NCBI GenBank assembly: GCA_018066285.1
Contig: JAGHRS010000016.1
Location: forward strand, 1-57,474
From: Candidatus Treponema caballi
GTDB lineage: Bacteria > Spirochaetota > Spirochaetia > Treponematales > Treponemataceae
Direction: 5' to 3'
Length of the DNA: 57,474 nucleotides
Shown here one piece after another: positions 26,943 through 34,697 of this stretch; position 1 is the stretch's first letter, and every line of letters starts with the position of its first letter. The notes under the pieces are model-generated. The model was not told where the DNA came from and did not search any database. It saw only the letters and a list, made by a program, of their open reading frames with translations. Both the position numbers and the translations under genes were made by a program.

Positions 26943-29669
26943 ATGAAAGGTATTGAACTTGAGAAAGCGTATAATCCGCAGGATTTTGAGGACCGGATTT
27001 ACGCACGCTGGGAGAACGAGGGCTACTTCAAGCCTGCTTCAGACAAAGATTCTCCAATCCATGACAGATGCAACTGCGGCTGCAAACAGAACACAAGTAC
27101 CTATACCGTCGTCATTCCGCCGCCAAACGTCACCGGCGTCCTTCACATGGGACACGGACTCAACAACACACTGCAGGATATCGTTGTACGCTATCACCGC
27201 ATGAAGGGCGACAACACGCTCTGGCTCACAGGAACTGACCACGCTGGTATCGCTACGCAGAACGTCGTAGAACGCCAGCTCAAGAAAGAGGGCAAGACAC
27301 GCTATGACCTTGGCCGCGAAAAGCTGGTCGAGCGCACATGGGAAGTAACCCACGAACACCACGACATCATCGTAAAGCAGCAGAAGAAGCTCGGTAACTC
27401 AACAGACTGGGGCCGCGAGCGCTTCACCTACGACGAAGGCCTTTCAAAGGCAGTACGCGACGTTTTCGTCACACTGTATGAGCGCGGCCTCATGTACAAG
27501 GGACAGCGCCTGGTTAACTGGTGCCCGCGCTGCGGAACCGCCCTTGCTGATGATGAAGTTGACCATGAAGACACCCAGGGTGCAATGTACCACATCTACT
27601 ACGAGTACGCTGACGGAAGCGGCCGCATTGAGGTTGCAACCACTCGTCCTGAGACATTCTTCGGTGATACAGCCGTTGCAGTAAATCCGTCAGATGAGCG
27701 TTACACAAACATCGTCGGAAAGATGCTCAAGCTGCCGCTCACCGGAAAGGAAATCCCGATCATCGCTGATGAATACGTAGATAAAGAGTTTGGAACCGGT
27801 ATGGTAAAGATTACTCCGGCTCATGACCCTAACGACTGGGAAGTTGGTAAGAGACACAATCTTGAAGTCATCAACCTGCTCACCCCGGACGGCCGCATGA
27901 ACGAGAACGTTCCTGAAAAGTATCAGGGCATGCGTCCTGAAGAAGCACGCAAGCTCGTCATCGAAGACCTTGAGGCAGCCGGCCTTTTCAAGGGCGAAGA
28001 GAAGATGGTCCACTCAGTCGGTCACTGCTACCGCTGTAAGACCGTCGTTGAGCCATACCTGTCAGAGCAGTGGTTCGTAAAGATGAAGCCGCTCGCAGAC
28101 AAGGCTCTCGACGCATGGAAGAAGGGCGAAATCGTATTCTACCCGCGCAAGTGGGAAAACACATACACACACTGGATGGAGAACATCCGCGACTGGTGTG
28201 TCAGCCGCCAGATCTGGTGGGGTCACCGCATTCCTGCATGGTACTGCGAATGTGGCGAGACAATCGTAAGCCGCGAAGACCCATCATGCTGTCCGAAGTG
28301 CGGTTCCAAGAACCTGAAGCAGGACGAAGACGTTCTCGACACCTGGTTCTCAAGCTGGCTCTGGCCGTTCAGTACGCTCGGCTGGCCTGAAAACACACCG
28401 GACCTCGCACAGTTCTATCCGACAACAGCGCTTGTCACCGCATACGACATCATCTTCTTCTGGGTCAGCCGCATGATTATGGCAGGCCTTGAGTTCACCG
28501 GAAAGGCACCGTTCCACGACATCTACATCCACGGTCTTGTACGCGACAAGCAGGGGCGCAAGATGAGTAAGTCACTCGGCAACGGTATAGACCCGCTCGA
28601 CCTGATTGCAGAAGTAGGCTCAGACGCCGTCAAGTACACGCTCGGCTTCATGTGCGCCCAGGGACAGGATGTCCTCGTAGACAAGGAAAGCTTCAAGCTT
28701 GGAAGCCGTTTCAGCAACAAGATCTGGAACGCAAGCCGCTACCTGCTCGGTAACCTTGAGGGACGCAACCTCGTCCCGGTAAAGAAGAGCGACCTTACCG
28801 AGCTCGACAAATGGATTTATGCACGCCTCGACAACTGCGTACGCGTCGTCCGCGACGCTCTTGAAGGCTACCGCTATAACGATGGTGCCCAGGCACTGTA
28901 CGAGTTCTTCTGGACAGAGTTCTGCGACTGGTACGTTGAGGCTACAAAGCTTTCATTCCGTAACGGTGATGATGCAGAAAAAGACAGGGCGGCATCAGTG
29001 CTCCTCAACATTCTTGAAGAGAGCCTCCGCCTGCTGCATCCATACCTGCCGTTCGTCACCGAAGAAATCTACGGCAAGCTGCCGCTCGCTGAAATTGCCG
29101 AAAGCCGCAAAGCAGCAGGCGACGATGCAGTCTGCACAGTCCAGTACACAGGCATGCTTATCGCAGGTCCGTATCCTGAAGCAGATGACAGCCGCGTAAG
29201 TGCCGTCATTACAGACCGCTTTGCAGTCCTTCAGGAATGCATCCGCTCAGTACGTAACCTGCGCGCTGAGTGCGGCATTGCTCCTGAGGTTAAGCTCAAC
29301 GTTGCCGTCATGGTAACAAAGGGCAGCAACGCTGAAGTTCTTCATGAGAAGACGGACATCATCAAGCTGCTTGCAGGCATCGGCAACATCAGCTTTGTTG
29401 ATGAGAAGCCAGCTGGAGCAATCGGTGCTGTCGGCGCCGGCTTCGAGGCCTTCGTACTCGTTGACGCTTCAGTTGACGCAAGCCAGCTCAAGGCACGCTT
29501 CACAAAAGCAATCGAGCAGGAGAAAGCGTTCATCGCCAAGGTTGACGCAAAGCTTTCAGGCAAGTTCGCCGAGTATGCCCCGGCTGAAGTTGTCCAGGCA
29601 GAGCGCGACAAGCGCGAAGAAGCAGTACGCCGCCTGGAAAAGCTTTCATCTTATGTTGAAAACCTTTAA
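26943..29669 (+). CDS. valS: Valyl-tRNA synthetase
   Basis: A 908-residue class I synthetase charging tRNA-Val. The HIGH motif reads HMGHGLNN, the KMSKS loop is RKMSKSLGNGIDP, and the editing domain lies between (about residues 190-330, with TTRPETFFGDTAV). Two cysteine ribbons (WCPRCG, CECGE...CCPKCG) bind zinc. A C-terminal coiled coil (last 65 residues) closes the protein, as in ValS of most bacteria. An early CNCGCKQ insertion in the N-terminus is unusual. Third-codon C is markedly favoured compared with neighbours, a sign of strong expression. It is followed at 37 bp by a SpoT-like hydrolase. Confidence 0.98.
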   Translation: MKGIELEKAYNPQDFEDRIYARWENEGYFKPASDKDSPIHDRCNCGCKQNTSTYTVVIPPPNVTGVLHMGHGLNNTLQDIVVRYHRMKGDNTLWLTGTDHAGIATQNVVERQLKKEGKTRYDLGREKLVERTWEVTHEHHDIIVKQQKKLGNSTDWGRERFTYDEGLSKAVRDVFVTLYERGLMYKGQRLVNWCPRCGTALADDEVDHEDTQGAMYHIYYEYADGSGRIEVATTRPETFFGDTAVAVNPSDERYTNIVGKMLKLPLTGKEIPIIADEYVDKEFGTGMVKITPAHDPNDWEVGKRHNLEVINLLTPDGRMNENVPEKYQGMRPEEARKLVIEDLEAAGLFKGEEKMVHSVGHCYRCKTVVEPYLSEQWFVKMKPLADKALDAWKKGEIVFYPRKWENTYTHWMENIRDWCVSRQIWWGHRIPAWYCECGETIVSREDPSCCPKCGSKNLKQDEDVLDTWFSSWLWPFSTLGWPENTPDLAQFYPTTALVTAYDIIFFWVSRMIMAGLEFTGKAPFHDIYIHGLVRDKQGRKMSKSLGNGIDPLDLIAEVGSDAVKYTLGFMCAQGQDVLVDKESFKLGSRFSNKIWNASRYLLGNLEGRNLVPVKKSDLTELDKWIYARLDNCVRVVRDALEGYRYNDGAQALYEFFWTEFCDWYVEATKLSFRNGDDAEKDRAASVLLNILEESLRLLHPYLPFVTEEIYGKLPLAEIAESRKAAGDDAVCTVQYTGMLIAGPYPEADDSRVSAVITDRFAVLQECIRSVRNLRAECGIAPEVKLNVAVMVTKGSNAEVLHEKTDIIKLLAGIGNISFVDEKPAGAIGAVGAGFEAFVLVDASVDASQLKARFTKAIEQEKAFIAKVDAKLSGKFAEYAPAEVVQAERDKREEAVRRLEKLSSYVENL

Positions 29670-29706
29670 AAAGGGTGTAAGATATAAGTAAGCGAGGAGG
29701 CCGTCC

Positions 29707-30318
29707 GTGTCCATGAAGACAGATAAACCGGAACAGATGAACAAGCAGGGAATGCTGGAACTTACAGAGATGACACTTGCTCCGTATATCCAGCTTTCAA
29801 CAGCTCTCATCGGAAAACGGCGTCGGGCGGGCGGCAACATGTTCCGCCATCAGCTGGACACTCTCGCCATCCTTATAGATTACGGCTACTACGATGCGAC
29901 CCTGCTCAAAGCAGCCGTAATCCATGACCTTATTGAGGATGTGCCCGGATACGATCCCCAGCGCATCCTCGATATTGAACCTGCTGCAAAAGAAGTTCTT
30001 GAGCTTGTCCTTGAAGTCACCAAAAAAGATGGCCAGCTCAAGAAAGATTACCTTCTTGGCATTATTAACCACGGCAGCGAAAAAGCAAAAATCCTTAAAT
30101 GCGCAGACCGCATCAGTAACATGATAAGCCTTGGCTTCGTCACTGATGAAGAGTTCATTGAACGTTACTGCGACGAAACTGAGTTTTTCATCTTCCCTAT
30201 TGCTCTTGATGTTGACTACAACATGTATCAGGAGCTCATCAACCTTGTCATGACACGCAGATATTATCTGGAAGAAACCGGATATTTCACCCGTAAGCGT
30301 GAAGGCAATCTGAAATAA
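29707..30318 (+). CDS. SpoT-like small HD hydrolase (candidate alarmone hydrolase)
   Basis: A 203-residue single-domain HD phosphohydrolase. The pattern matches the hydrolase half of RelA/SpoT: RHQLDTLAIL, the HDLIEDV box (HDxxED), and KCADRISNMISLG, corresponding to the KLADRLHNM segment. No synthetase or ACT domain is present, so a stand-alone (p)ppGpp hydrolase (Mesh1-like) is the likely role. The start is taken as GTG 29707, six bases after GGAGG; ATG 29713 is possible. It is co-transcribed with valS, which links alarmone removal to tRNA charging. Confidence 0.75.
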   Translation: MSMKTDKPEQMNKQGMLELTEMTLAPYIQLSTALIGKRRRAGGNMFRHQLDTLAILIDYGYYDATLLKAAVIHDLIEDVPGYDPQRILDIEPAAKEVLELVLEVTKKDGQLKKDYLLGIINHGSEKAKILKCADRISNMISLGFVTDEEFIERYCDETEFFIFPIALDVDYNMYQELINLVMTRRYYLEETGYFTRKREGNLK

Positions 30319-30357
30319 TCACTGCGGAAAATCTCCTGTTAATAGATGGATATTGAC

Positions 30358-30386
30358 TTGCAAAAAAACTTTAGCAGGCATATAAT
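30358..30386 (+). promoter_or_regulatory. Promoter of kdgK-kdgA
   Basis: TTGCAA, 17 nt, perfect TATAAT. The predicted start of transcription falls inside the palindrome that follows immediately, giving an approximately 80-nt leader to the ATG at 30475. Confidence 0.7.
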
Positions 30387-30404
30387 ATGGTAGTATACTA
30401 CCAT
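30387..30404. promoter_or_regulatory. Operator palindrome, hexuronate regulon
   Basis: Perfect 18-bp palindrome ATGGTAGTATACTACCAT, directly after the -10 box, ideally placed for repression. Its central TAGTATACTA recurs in the uxaC promoter at 36219-36228. A GntR- or LacI-type repressor of uronate catabolism is inferred; no such regulator is encoded in the window. Confidence 0.7.
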
Positions 30405-30474
30405 GGAAGTTAAACACAAAGGGATATGCATCATCCAGAAGGGATGTGACCTGCGTGTTTTTAAGGAGAAAAAC

Positions 30475-31512
30475 ATGTCAAAAACAGTAACTTTCGGCGA
30501 AATCATGCTCCGCCTCAAATCACCCGGAAACGAGCGGCTTTTCCAGTCACCGCTTCTTGAAGCAACATTTGGCGGCGGCGAAGCCAACGTTGCAGTTTCT
30601 CTCTCTATATTCGGCAAAGATGCTTCTTTTGTCACTGCAGTTCCCGACAACGCAGTAGGCGAGGCCGCCATTGCAGAGCTCCGCAAGCACGGTGTTGATA
30701 CAAGCGGTATTGCGCGTGTCAAAGATGGCCGCCTTGGCATTTACTACCTTGAGACAGGTGCCTGTGCACGTCCGTCTCTTGTTGTGTATGACCGCGCCGA
30801 AAGCTGCATTGCAAAGGCTCAGTCAGCGGATTTTGACTGGGACGCAATCATGAAGGATGCAGGATGGTTCCACGTTACAGGTATTACACCGGCCCTCTCT
30901 CAGAACGCTGCGGATGCCGCCCTTGATGCCATGAAGGCCGCAAAGAAAGCCGGCGCCACCGTTTCCATGGACCTTAACTACAGAAAGAAGCTCTGGAAGT
31001 ATGGCAAGAAGGCGCCTGAAGTCATGCGCGAACTGGTGAAGTTTGTTGATGTCGTCATTGCCAACGAAGAAGATATCCAGATGTGCCTCGGTATTAAAGC
31101 TCCTGGCGTTGATGTAACAAAGGGCAAGCTCGAGGCTGATGACTACAAGAAACTGACTCAGGCTGTAAAGGATGAGTTCAAGAACGTTCAGGCAGTTGCC
31201 GTCACACTCCGTGAAAGCAAATCAGCCGACAAGAACGGATGGTCCGCAGTTCTTTCCGGACGCACGGGCTTCTATCAGTCAAAGAAATACGCCATTGATG
31301 ACATCGTCGACAGAGTCGGCGGCGGCGACAGTTTCAGTGCCGGCATCATCTTCGGTCTGCAGGAATACGCTGATGACGAGCAGCTCGCCCTCGAGTACGC
31401 AGTTGCCGCATCAGCTCTCAAGCACACAATCCCGGGCGATTTCAATCTGACTCGGAAGAGCGAGGTTCTCGCTCTCGCAGGCGGAGACGGCTCAGGTCGC
31501 GTGCAAAGATAA
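30475..31512 (+). CDS. kdgK: 2-keto-3-deoxygluconate kinase
   Basis: A 345-residue PfkB-family sugar kinase. N-terminal GGGEANVAVSLSIFG with the following SFVTAVPDN is the substrate-binding strand-loop, and the second signature DRVGGGDSFSAGIIFG carries the catalytic Asp. It phosphorylates 2-keto-3-deoxygluconate to KDPG. Specificity is assigned from the directly following KDPG aldolase gene and from a shared operator with uxaC. ATG 30475 follows AAGGAG; the earlier in-frame start lies over the operator. Confidence 0.9.
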   Translation: MSKTVTFGEIMLRLKSPGNERLFQSPLLEATFGGGEANVAVSLSIFGKDASFVTAVPDNAVGEAAIAELRKHGVDTSGIARVKDGRLGIYYLETGACARPSLVVYDRAESCIAKAQSADFDWDAIMKDAGWFHVTGITPALSQNAADAALDAMKAAKKAGATVSMDLNYRKKLWKYGKKAPEVMRELVKFVDVVIANEEDIQMCLGIKAPGVDVTKGKLEADDYKKLTQAVKDEFKNVQAVAVTLRESKSADKNGWSAVLSGRTGFYQSKKYAIDDIVDRVGGGDSFSAGIIFGLQEYADDEQLALEYAVAASALKHTIPGDFNLTRKSEVLALAGGDGSGRVQR

Positions 31513-31521
31513 GGAGTGCAT

Positions 31522-32487
31522 ATGTCAGAGTTATTGGATAGAATCCGTGATACTGGAATTATTCCAGTTATAAAGCTTACGAGTGTGGAGCAGGCTGTTC
31601 CACTCGCTAAGGCGCTGATTGATGGCGGCATAAACGCAGCTGAAGTCACGTTCAGAAGCGACGCTGCTGCAGAGGGAATCAAGGCGATAAAGAAGGCGTA
31701 CCCGTCCATGCTTTTGGGAGCCGGCACCGTCATCAACAAGGATTATGCACAGCGCGCCATTGACGCCGGGGCAGAGTTCATCGTTGCTCCGGGCTTTAAT
31801 CCTGAAGTCATCGATTTCGTGCTTTCAAAAGGCGTTTCGATGATCCCCGGCGTGGCTACTCCAGGCGAAATAGAGCAGGCTCTGTGCCGCGGTCTTGATG
31901 TGCTCAAGTTCTTCCCCGCAGAGGCAGCAGGCGGCGTCGCCATGCTCAAGGCCTTTGCAGGTCCGTTCCCGAACGTGAAGTTCATGGCGACTGGTGGAAT
32001 AAACGCAGACAATATGGGCGACTATCTCAAGCAGAAGAATATCCTCGCTATCGGCGGCAGCTGGATGGTAAAGGATGATCTTGAGCTCGTTACAAAGCTT
32101 TCGCGCGAGGCCGTCACACGGATGCACGGGTTCACGCTCGGCCACATCGGCGTCAACGGCGCGGATGCAGCAGAAGCCGCTGACATTGCAAAACTCTTTG
32201 CACTTTTCGGACTTGTCGGAAAAGAAGGAAACGCCAGCTGGTTCTGCAACTCCAACACAGACGCGACCAGTTTTGAAGTGATGAAGGGAAGCGGCAAGGG
32301 CATTCATGGCCACATCGCCATCAAGACATGGAACATCGAGCGCGCGCTTGCATACTTGAAGCAGTTCGGCGTCCAGCCTGACATGAGCACCGCAAAGTGG
32401 ACCGGCGAGCCTGGAAAGAGCCAGCTCTCATTCGTCTACACGACGCTCAGTATCGGCGGCTTCGCCATCCACTTCAACAAGATCTGA
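31522..32487 (+). CDS. kdgA: KDPG aldolase with C-terminal VOC-like domain
   Basis: A 321-residue protein. Residues 1-205 are a KDPG / 4-hydroxy-2-oxoglutarate aldolase with the Schiff-base lysine in LKFFPAEAAGG and the GAGTVINKDYA and MATGGIN blocks. It splits KDPG to pyruvate and glyceraldehyde-3-phosphate. Residues 210-321 are an extension with two GHI-type strands (TLGHIGVNG, IHGHIAIKTWNIERALAYLK) typical of the glyoxalase/VOC fold. Normal KdgA is about 205-215 residues. ATG 31522 is preferred over GTG 31516, which lies within the AAGGAG site. It is the second gene of the kdgK operon, nine bases after its stop. Confidence 0.9.
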   Translation: MSELLDRIRDTGIIPVIKLTSVEQAVPLAKALIDGGINAAEVTFRSDAAAEGIKAIKKAYPSMLLGAGTVINKDYAQRAIDAGAEFIVAPGFNPEVIDFVLSKGVSMIPGVATPGEIEQALCRGLDVLKFFPAEAAGGVAMLKAFAGPFPNVKFMATGGINADNMGDYLKQKNILAIGGSWMVKDDLELVTKLSREAVTRMHGFTLGHIGVNGADAAEAADIAKLFALFGLVGKEGNASWFCNSNTDATSFEVMKGSGKGIHGHIAIKTWNIERALAYLKQFGVQPDMSTAKWTGEPGKSQLSFVYTTLSIGGFAIHFNKI

Positions 32488-32514
32488 CGGGATAAGCAGC
32501 AGAGTATTATTCTC

Positions 32515-32543
32515 TTTACATACGTAAAAATACGTATTATACT
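32515..32543 (+). promoter_or_regulatory. Promoter and operator of hicAB
   Basis: TTTACA, 17 nt, TATACT, then exactly six nucleotides to the ATG at 32550, so leaderless. The spacer is almost filled by an inverted repeat, ATACGTA-AAAA-TACGTAT (32520-32537), the probable binding site of HicB for autorepression. Confidence 0.7.
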
Positions 32544-32549
32544 CATTAT

Positions 32550-32735
32550 ATGCCGATGACTTCTCGTGAAATGATTTCTCTTTTACAAAAGAATGGCTTT
32601 GTGATTGTGTCGCAAAACGGGTCACATGTAAAAATGAGAAACACTTCTTCAGGGAAACAGGCAATAATCCCGAATCATGGCGAACTGAAGAAAGGATTGG
32701 AACAGGCGATTTTGAAACAGGCTGGTTTGAAATAG
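32550..32735 (+). CDS. hicA: HicA mRNA interferase toxin
   Basis: A 61-residue toxin with the double-stranded-RNA-binding-like fold of HicA: MTSREMISLLQKNGFVIVSQ, then the catalytic His in GSHVKMRN, followed by IPNHGELKKG. It cleaves mRNA unless HicB binds it. The gene is AT-rich, sits alone with hicB between kdgA and a convergent gene, and has an operator in its promoter. Confidence 0.93.
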   Translation: MPMTSREMISLLQKNGFVIVSQNGSHVKMRNTSSGKQAIIPNHGELKKGLEQAILKQAGLK

Positions 32736-32759
32736 ATCGTGAGGTGCATAGAGGTGTAT

Positions 32760-33155
32760 ATGAGTAAGTATTTTTATCCTGCAGTCTTTCATAAGGCGGA
32801 AGAGGGGGGCTTCTGGATCTCTTTTCCAGATTTTCCAGAGTGTTTGACTCAGGGAGATGATTTGTCACAGGCGTACGAAATGGCTTGTGAGGCATTAGGA
32901 CTTATCATCAGTGACCTTCAGAAAGAGGGAAAAACCGTTCCTGAAGCATCAACGCCAGAGAATATTGAAGTGCCTGTGAATTCATACATAGTAGCAATCC
33001 AGTTTGATATGGATGAATACTTAAGAAAGAATAACAATAAAGCAGTTAAAAAGACCTTAAGCATACCTCAGTGGCTGAATGAACAGGCCGTAGCAAAAGG
33101 AATTAATTTTTCTCAGGTGTTGCAGGAAGCTCTGATTCAAAAGCTTGCATCGTGA
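32760..33155 (+). CDS. hicB: HicB antitoxin
   Basis: A 131-residue antitoxin. Residues 1-80 have the HicB partial RNase H fold (FHKAEEGGFWISFPDFPECLTQGDDL, first 20 typical; then EALGLII). The C-terminus (SIPQWLNEQAVAKGINFSQV) looks like a ribbon-helix-helix DNA-binding domain. ATG 32760 is chosen for the GAGG five bases upstream. It begins 24 bp after hicA in the toxin-first order that is usual for hicAB. Confidence 0.92.
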   Translation: MSKYFYPAVFHKAEEGGFWISFPDFPECLTQGDDLSQAYEMACEALGLIISDLQKEGKTVPEASTPENIEVPVNSYIVAIQFDMDEYLRKNNNKAVKKTLSIPQWLNEQAVAKGINFSQVLQEALIQKLAS

Positions 33156-33171
33156 AGATTTACCGCTTTTC

Positions 33172-34143
33172 TCAAAACAAGTCGAGCGCGCTGTCCAGGT
33201 AGATTGCCTCGCGAACGCGGATCTGGGCTTCAGGCTTTGTCAGGTAATAAAGCAGGAACTCAAGGATGAGCGCGCTTCCCAAAGAACGGCCTTCAATCTT
33301 GAAGTTGGTAAAGCCCAGCGGCTCGTACAGCTTCCGGATGTCTTCCACGCTGATGAACGCCGGGCTTTCCATGGCGCGCGAAAAGCTGTAGGTGCGCCCT
33401 TCAAAGCGGCACCCGCTCCTGTCAGCGAATCGCGCGTCGTAGCACTCAAAGTCTTCGACCTTTTCTCCAAGACTCATCCTGCTGACGTTTTCATAACAGA
33501 GCGCGCGCTTCGTACAGCTGATGGGGCAGCATTCATTACAGAGAAACTCAACTTTATCCTTTTCGCGCGCCGAAAGTGTTTCCAGACTGTCGAACGATTT
33601 GTTCAGCCTGAAATCAGGAACGACATACGCAAATTCAGGACGCGAAAGCTCAGTGCGTAGGTCTTCGAAGCGGGTGAGCACTTTAGTGGTGGATGAGACC
33701 AGATACAGTTCGGGATATGTCTCGCGCAGGTAATCAAGCAGCAACTTGGAATGCACGATGACGCCGTTCTGCGGTGCGCGCGATGCCTTGAAAGTGTCAG
33801 ATGACTTGTCAGCGGTCGCTGCTTCTGAAAGCACACTTCCCGCGAACAGCGCACACAGTTTATTGCAACGTCTGTCTGTCAGGTGCTCGGGGCGGAGCAG
33901 CGAATTACTGAACGTGAGTCGCGCGGATATGCCGTATTCAGAAAGCAGTGCGAGTACATCATGCGCATCAGCGTCCCCAAAGCCGACACGACCGCCGCCC
34001 CACAAACAGTCAGCGGGCGCGCCATAAATAGAGCCGATGTCGCACCAGTCATAGAACCAGTCGCGCCTTTCGCGGAAAAGCGGCAGAAACCGCGCATACA
34101 GCTCGTAAAACTCAAACAGTCCTGGCAGGTGATAGTGAATCAT
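33172..34143 (-). CDS. U32 peptidase-like TIM-barrel protein
   Basis: A 323-residue protein related to the U32 peptidase/UbiU-UbiV group: the C-terminal FTNFKIEGRSLGSALILEF block matches the KIEGR signature, and CNECCPISC with a later CYE gives a four- or five-Cys cluster suited to binding an iron-sulfur cluster. The group usually modifies RNA or quinones or acts on collagen, so no function is assigned. Residues about 101-125 hold a foreign-looking insertion (VLSEAATADKSSDTFKAS) encoded by the dispersed coding repeat. An AGGGA site lies six bases before ATG 34143. It is 551 bp downstream of uxaC. Confidence 0.7.
   Translation of the reverse strand: MIHYHLPGLFEFYELYARFLPLFRERRDWFYDWCDIGSIYGAPADCLWGGGRVGFGDADAHDVLALLSEYGISARLTFSNSLLRPEHLTDRRCNKLCALFAGSVLSEAATADKSSDTFKASRAPQNGVIVHSKLLLDYLRETYPELYLVSSTTKVLTRFEDLRTELSRPEFAYVVPDFRLNKSFDSLETLSAREKDKVEFLCNECCPISCTKRALCYENVSRMSLGEKVEDFECYDARFADRSGCRFEGRTYSFSRAMESPAFISVEDIRKLYEPLGFTNFKIEGRSLGSALILEFLLYYLTKPEAQIRVREAIYLDSALDLF
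33783..33832 (+). repeat. In-frame coding repeat, copy B (in U32-like gene)
   Basis: A 50-bp copy, 36 of 50 bases identical without gaps to the uxaC copy (my manual count), including the seven-base left end ATGCCTT and the eleven-base right end GCTTCTGAAAGC. It runs against the gene, which reads it as LSEAATADKSSDTFKAS. Confidence 0.65.
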
Positions 34144-34205
34144 TGAAGTTCCCTCGCGTCAACAATACACCAGCACATGCTCCTCCGTAAACCCCGCCCA
34201 CGCGA

Positions 34206-34241
34206 GCGGAGAAAAAGCGCAAAACCGCGCGCTTTCTCCGC
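34206..34241. repeat. Hairpin repeat R1
   Basis: GCGGAGAAAAAGCGC, loop, GCGCGCTTTCTCCGC. First of four similar units; the left arm GAAAAAGCGC and right arm GCGC.CTTTCT recur in all. Confidence 0.7.
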
Positions 34242-34373
34242 ACGCTTTTTAAAAGAGAAAAATGGTATTTCAGCGAAATACAACATAAGGAAGACATTTC
34301 TCCGCAGTCTTCATGGTCGCAAAGAGGTTTTTTTCGAAAAAAAAGAAAATGAGAGGGAAGTATCAGGAAGTTG

Positions 34374-34411
34374 TACGTAGAAAAAGCGCTTAACCGCGCG
34401 TTTTCTACGTA
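34374..34411. repeat. Hairpin repeat R2
   Basis: TACGTAGAAAAAGCGCTTAA then CCGCGCGTTTTCTACGTA. Compared with R1 the outer stem changed from GCGGAG/CTCCGC to TACGTAG/CTACGTA: both arms changed together, a compensatory change. Confidence 0.7.
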
Positions 34412-34439
34412 GCCTTTCAAAAGTGTTAAGAATCCGCAT

Positions 34440-34474
34440 GCAGAGAAAAGCGCAAAAGCACTTGCTTTCTCCGC
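34440..34474. repeat. Hairpin repeat R3
   Basis: GCAGAGAAAAGCGCAAAAGC then ACTTGCTTTCTCCGC. Same unit with a weaker inner stem. Confidence 0.6.
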
Positions 34475-34499
34475 AACCAGTAGTTTTCTTTTTTTCAGT

Positions 34500-34538
34500 G
34501 TACGAAGAAAAAGCGTTTAACCGCGCGCTTTCTCCGCA
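34500..34538. repeat. Hairpin repeat R4
   Basis: GTACGAAGAAAAAGCGTTTA then ACCGCGCGCTTTCTCCGCAC. Same unit as R1, with the inner sequence AACCGCGCG shared with R2. Confidence 0.6.
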
Positions 34539-34562
34539 CGCCACGCGTGCGTCAGAACGCAG

Positions 34563-34697
34563 AAAAAGCATTTATTGTAGATTAGTGTGTGGTGGTGCCG
34601 GACTGGGGCACCTGCCGTACGGGAGCATCAGCGATGACACCGGCAGGCAGGGGACACAGGCAGGTACCACCACACACTGCTCTATGAATGCTTTTTA
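34563..34697. repeat. Palindromic element PE3 after uxaC
   Basis: About 135 bp. Perfect 12-bp arms GTGTGTGGTGGT (34585-34596) and complement (34666-34677), outer arms AAAAAGCATT near both ends, and an internal CCTGCCG/CGGCAGG hairpin. The right end overlaps the uxaC stop codon. The interior GGGGCACCTGCCGTACGG resembles GTGGCACGGCCGTAGG of PE2. Confidence 0.65.

Larger units (their letters stand above)
34144..34694. other. 551-bp intergenic region filled with repeats
   Basis: Between uxaC (stop at 34695) and the U32-like gene (start 34143). It contains four hairpin repeats (34206-34538) and palindromic element PE3 (34563-34697), with AT-rich filler between 34242 and 34373. I see no credible protein gene. 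Confidence 0.7.

Noticed and set aside
32739-32759. Earlier GTG start of hicB
   Set aside because: ATG 32760 has GAGG at five bases and starts the conserved HicB sequence.
34206-34538. CRISPR array
   Set aside because: Repeats differ at many positions, spacing is irregular (168, 66 and 60 bp between starts), and no cas gene is nearby.
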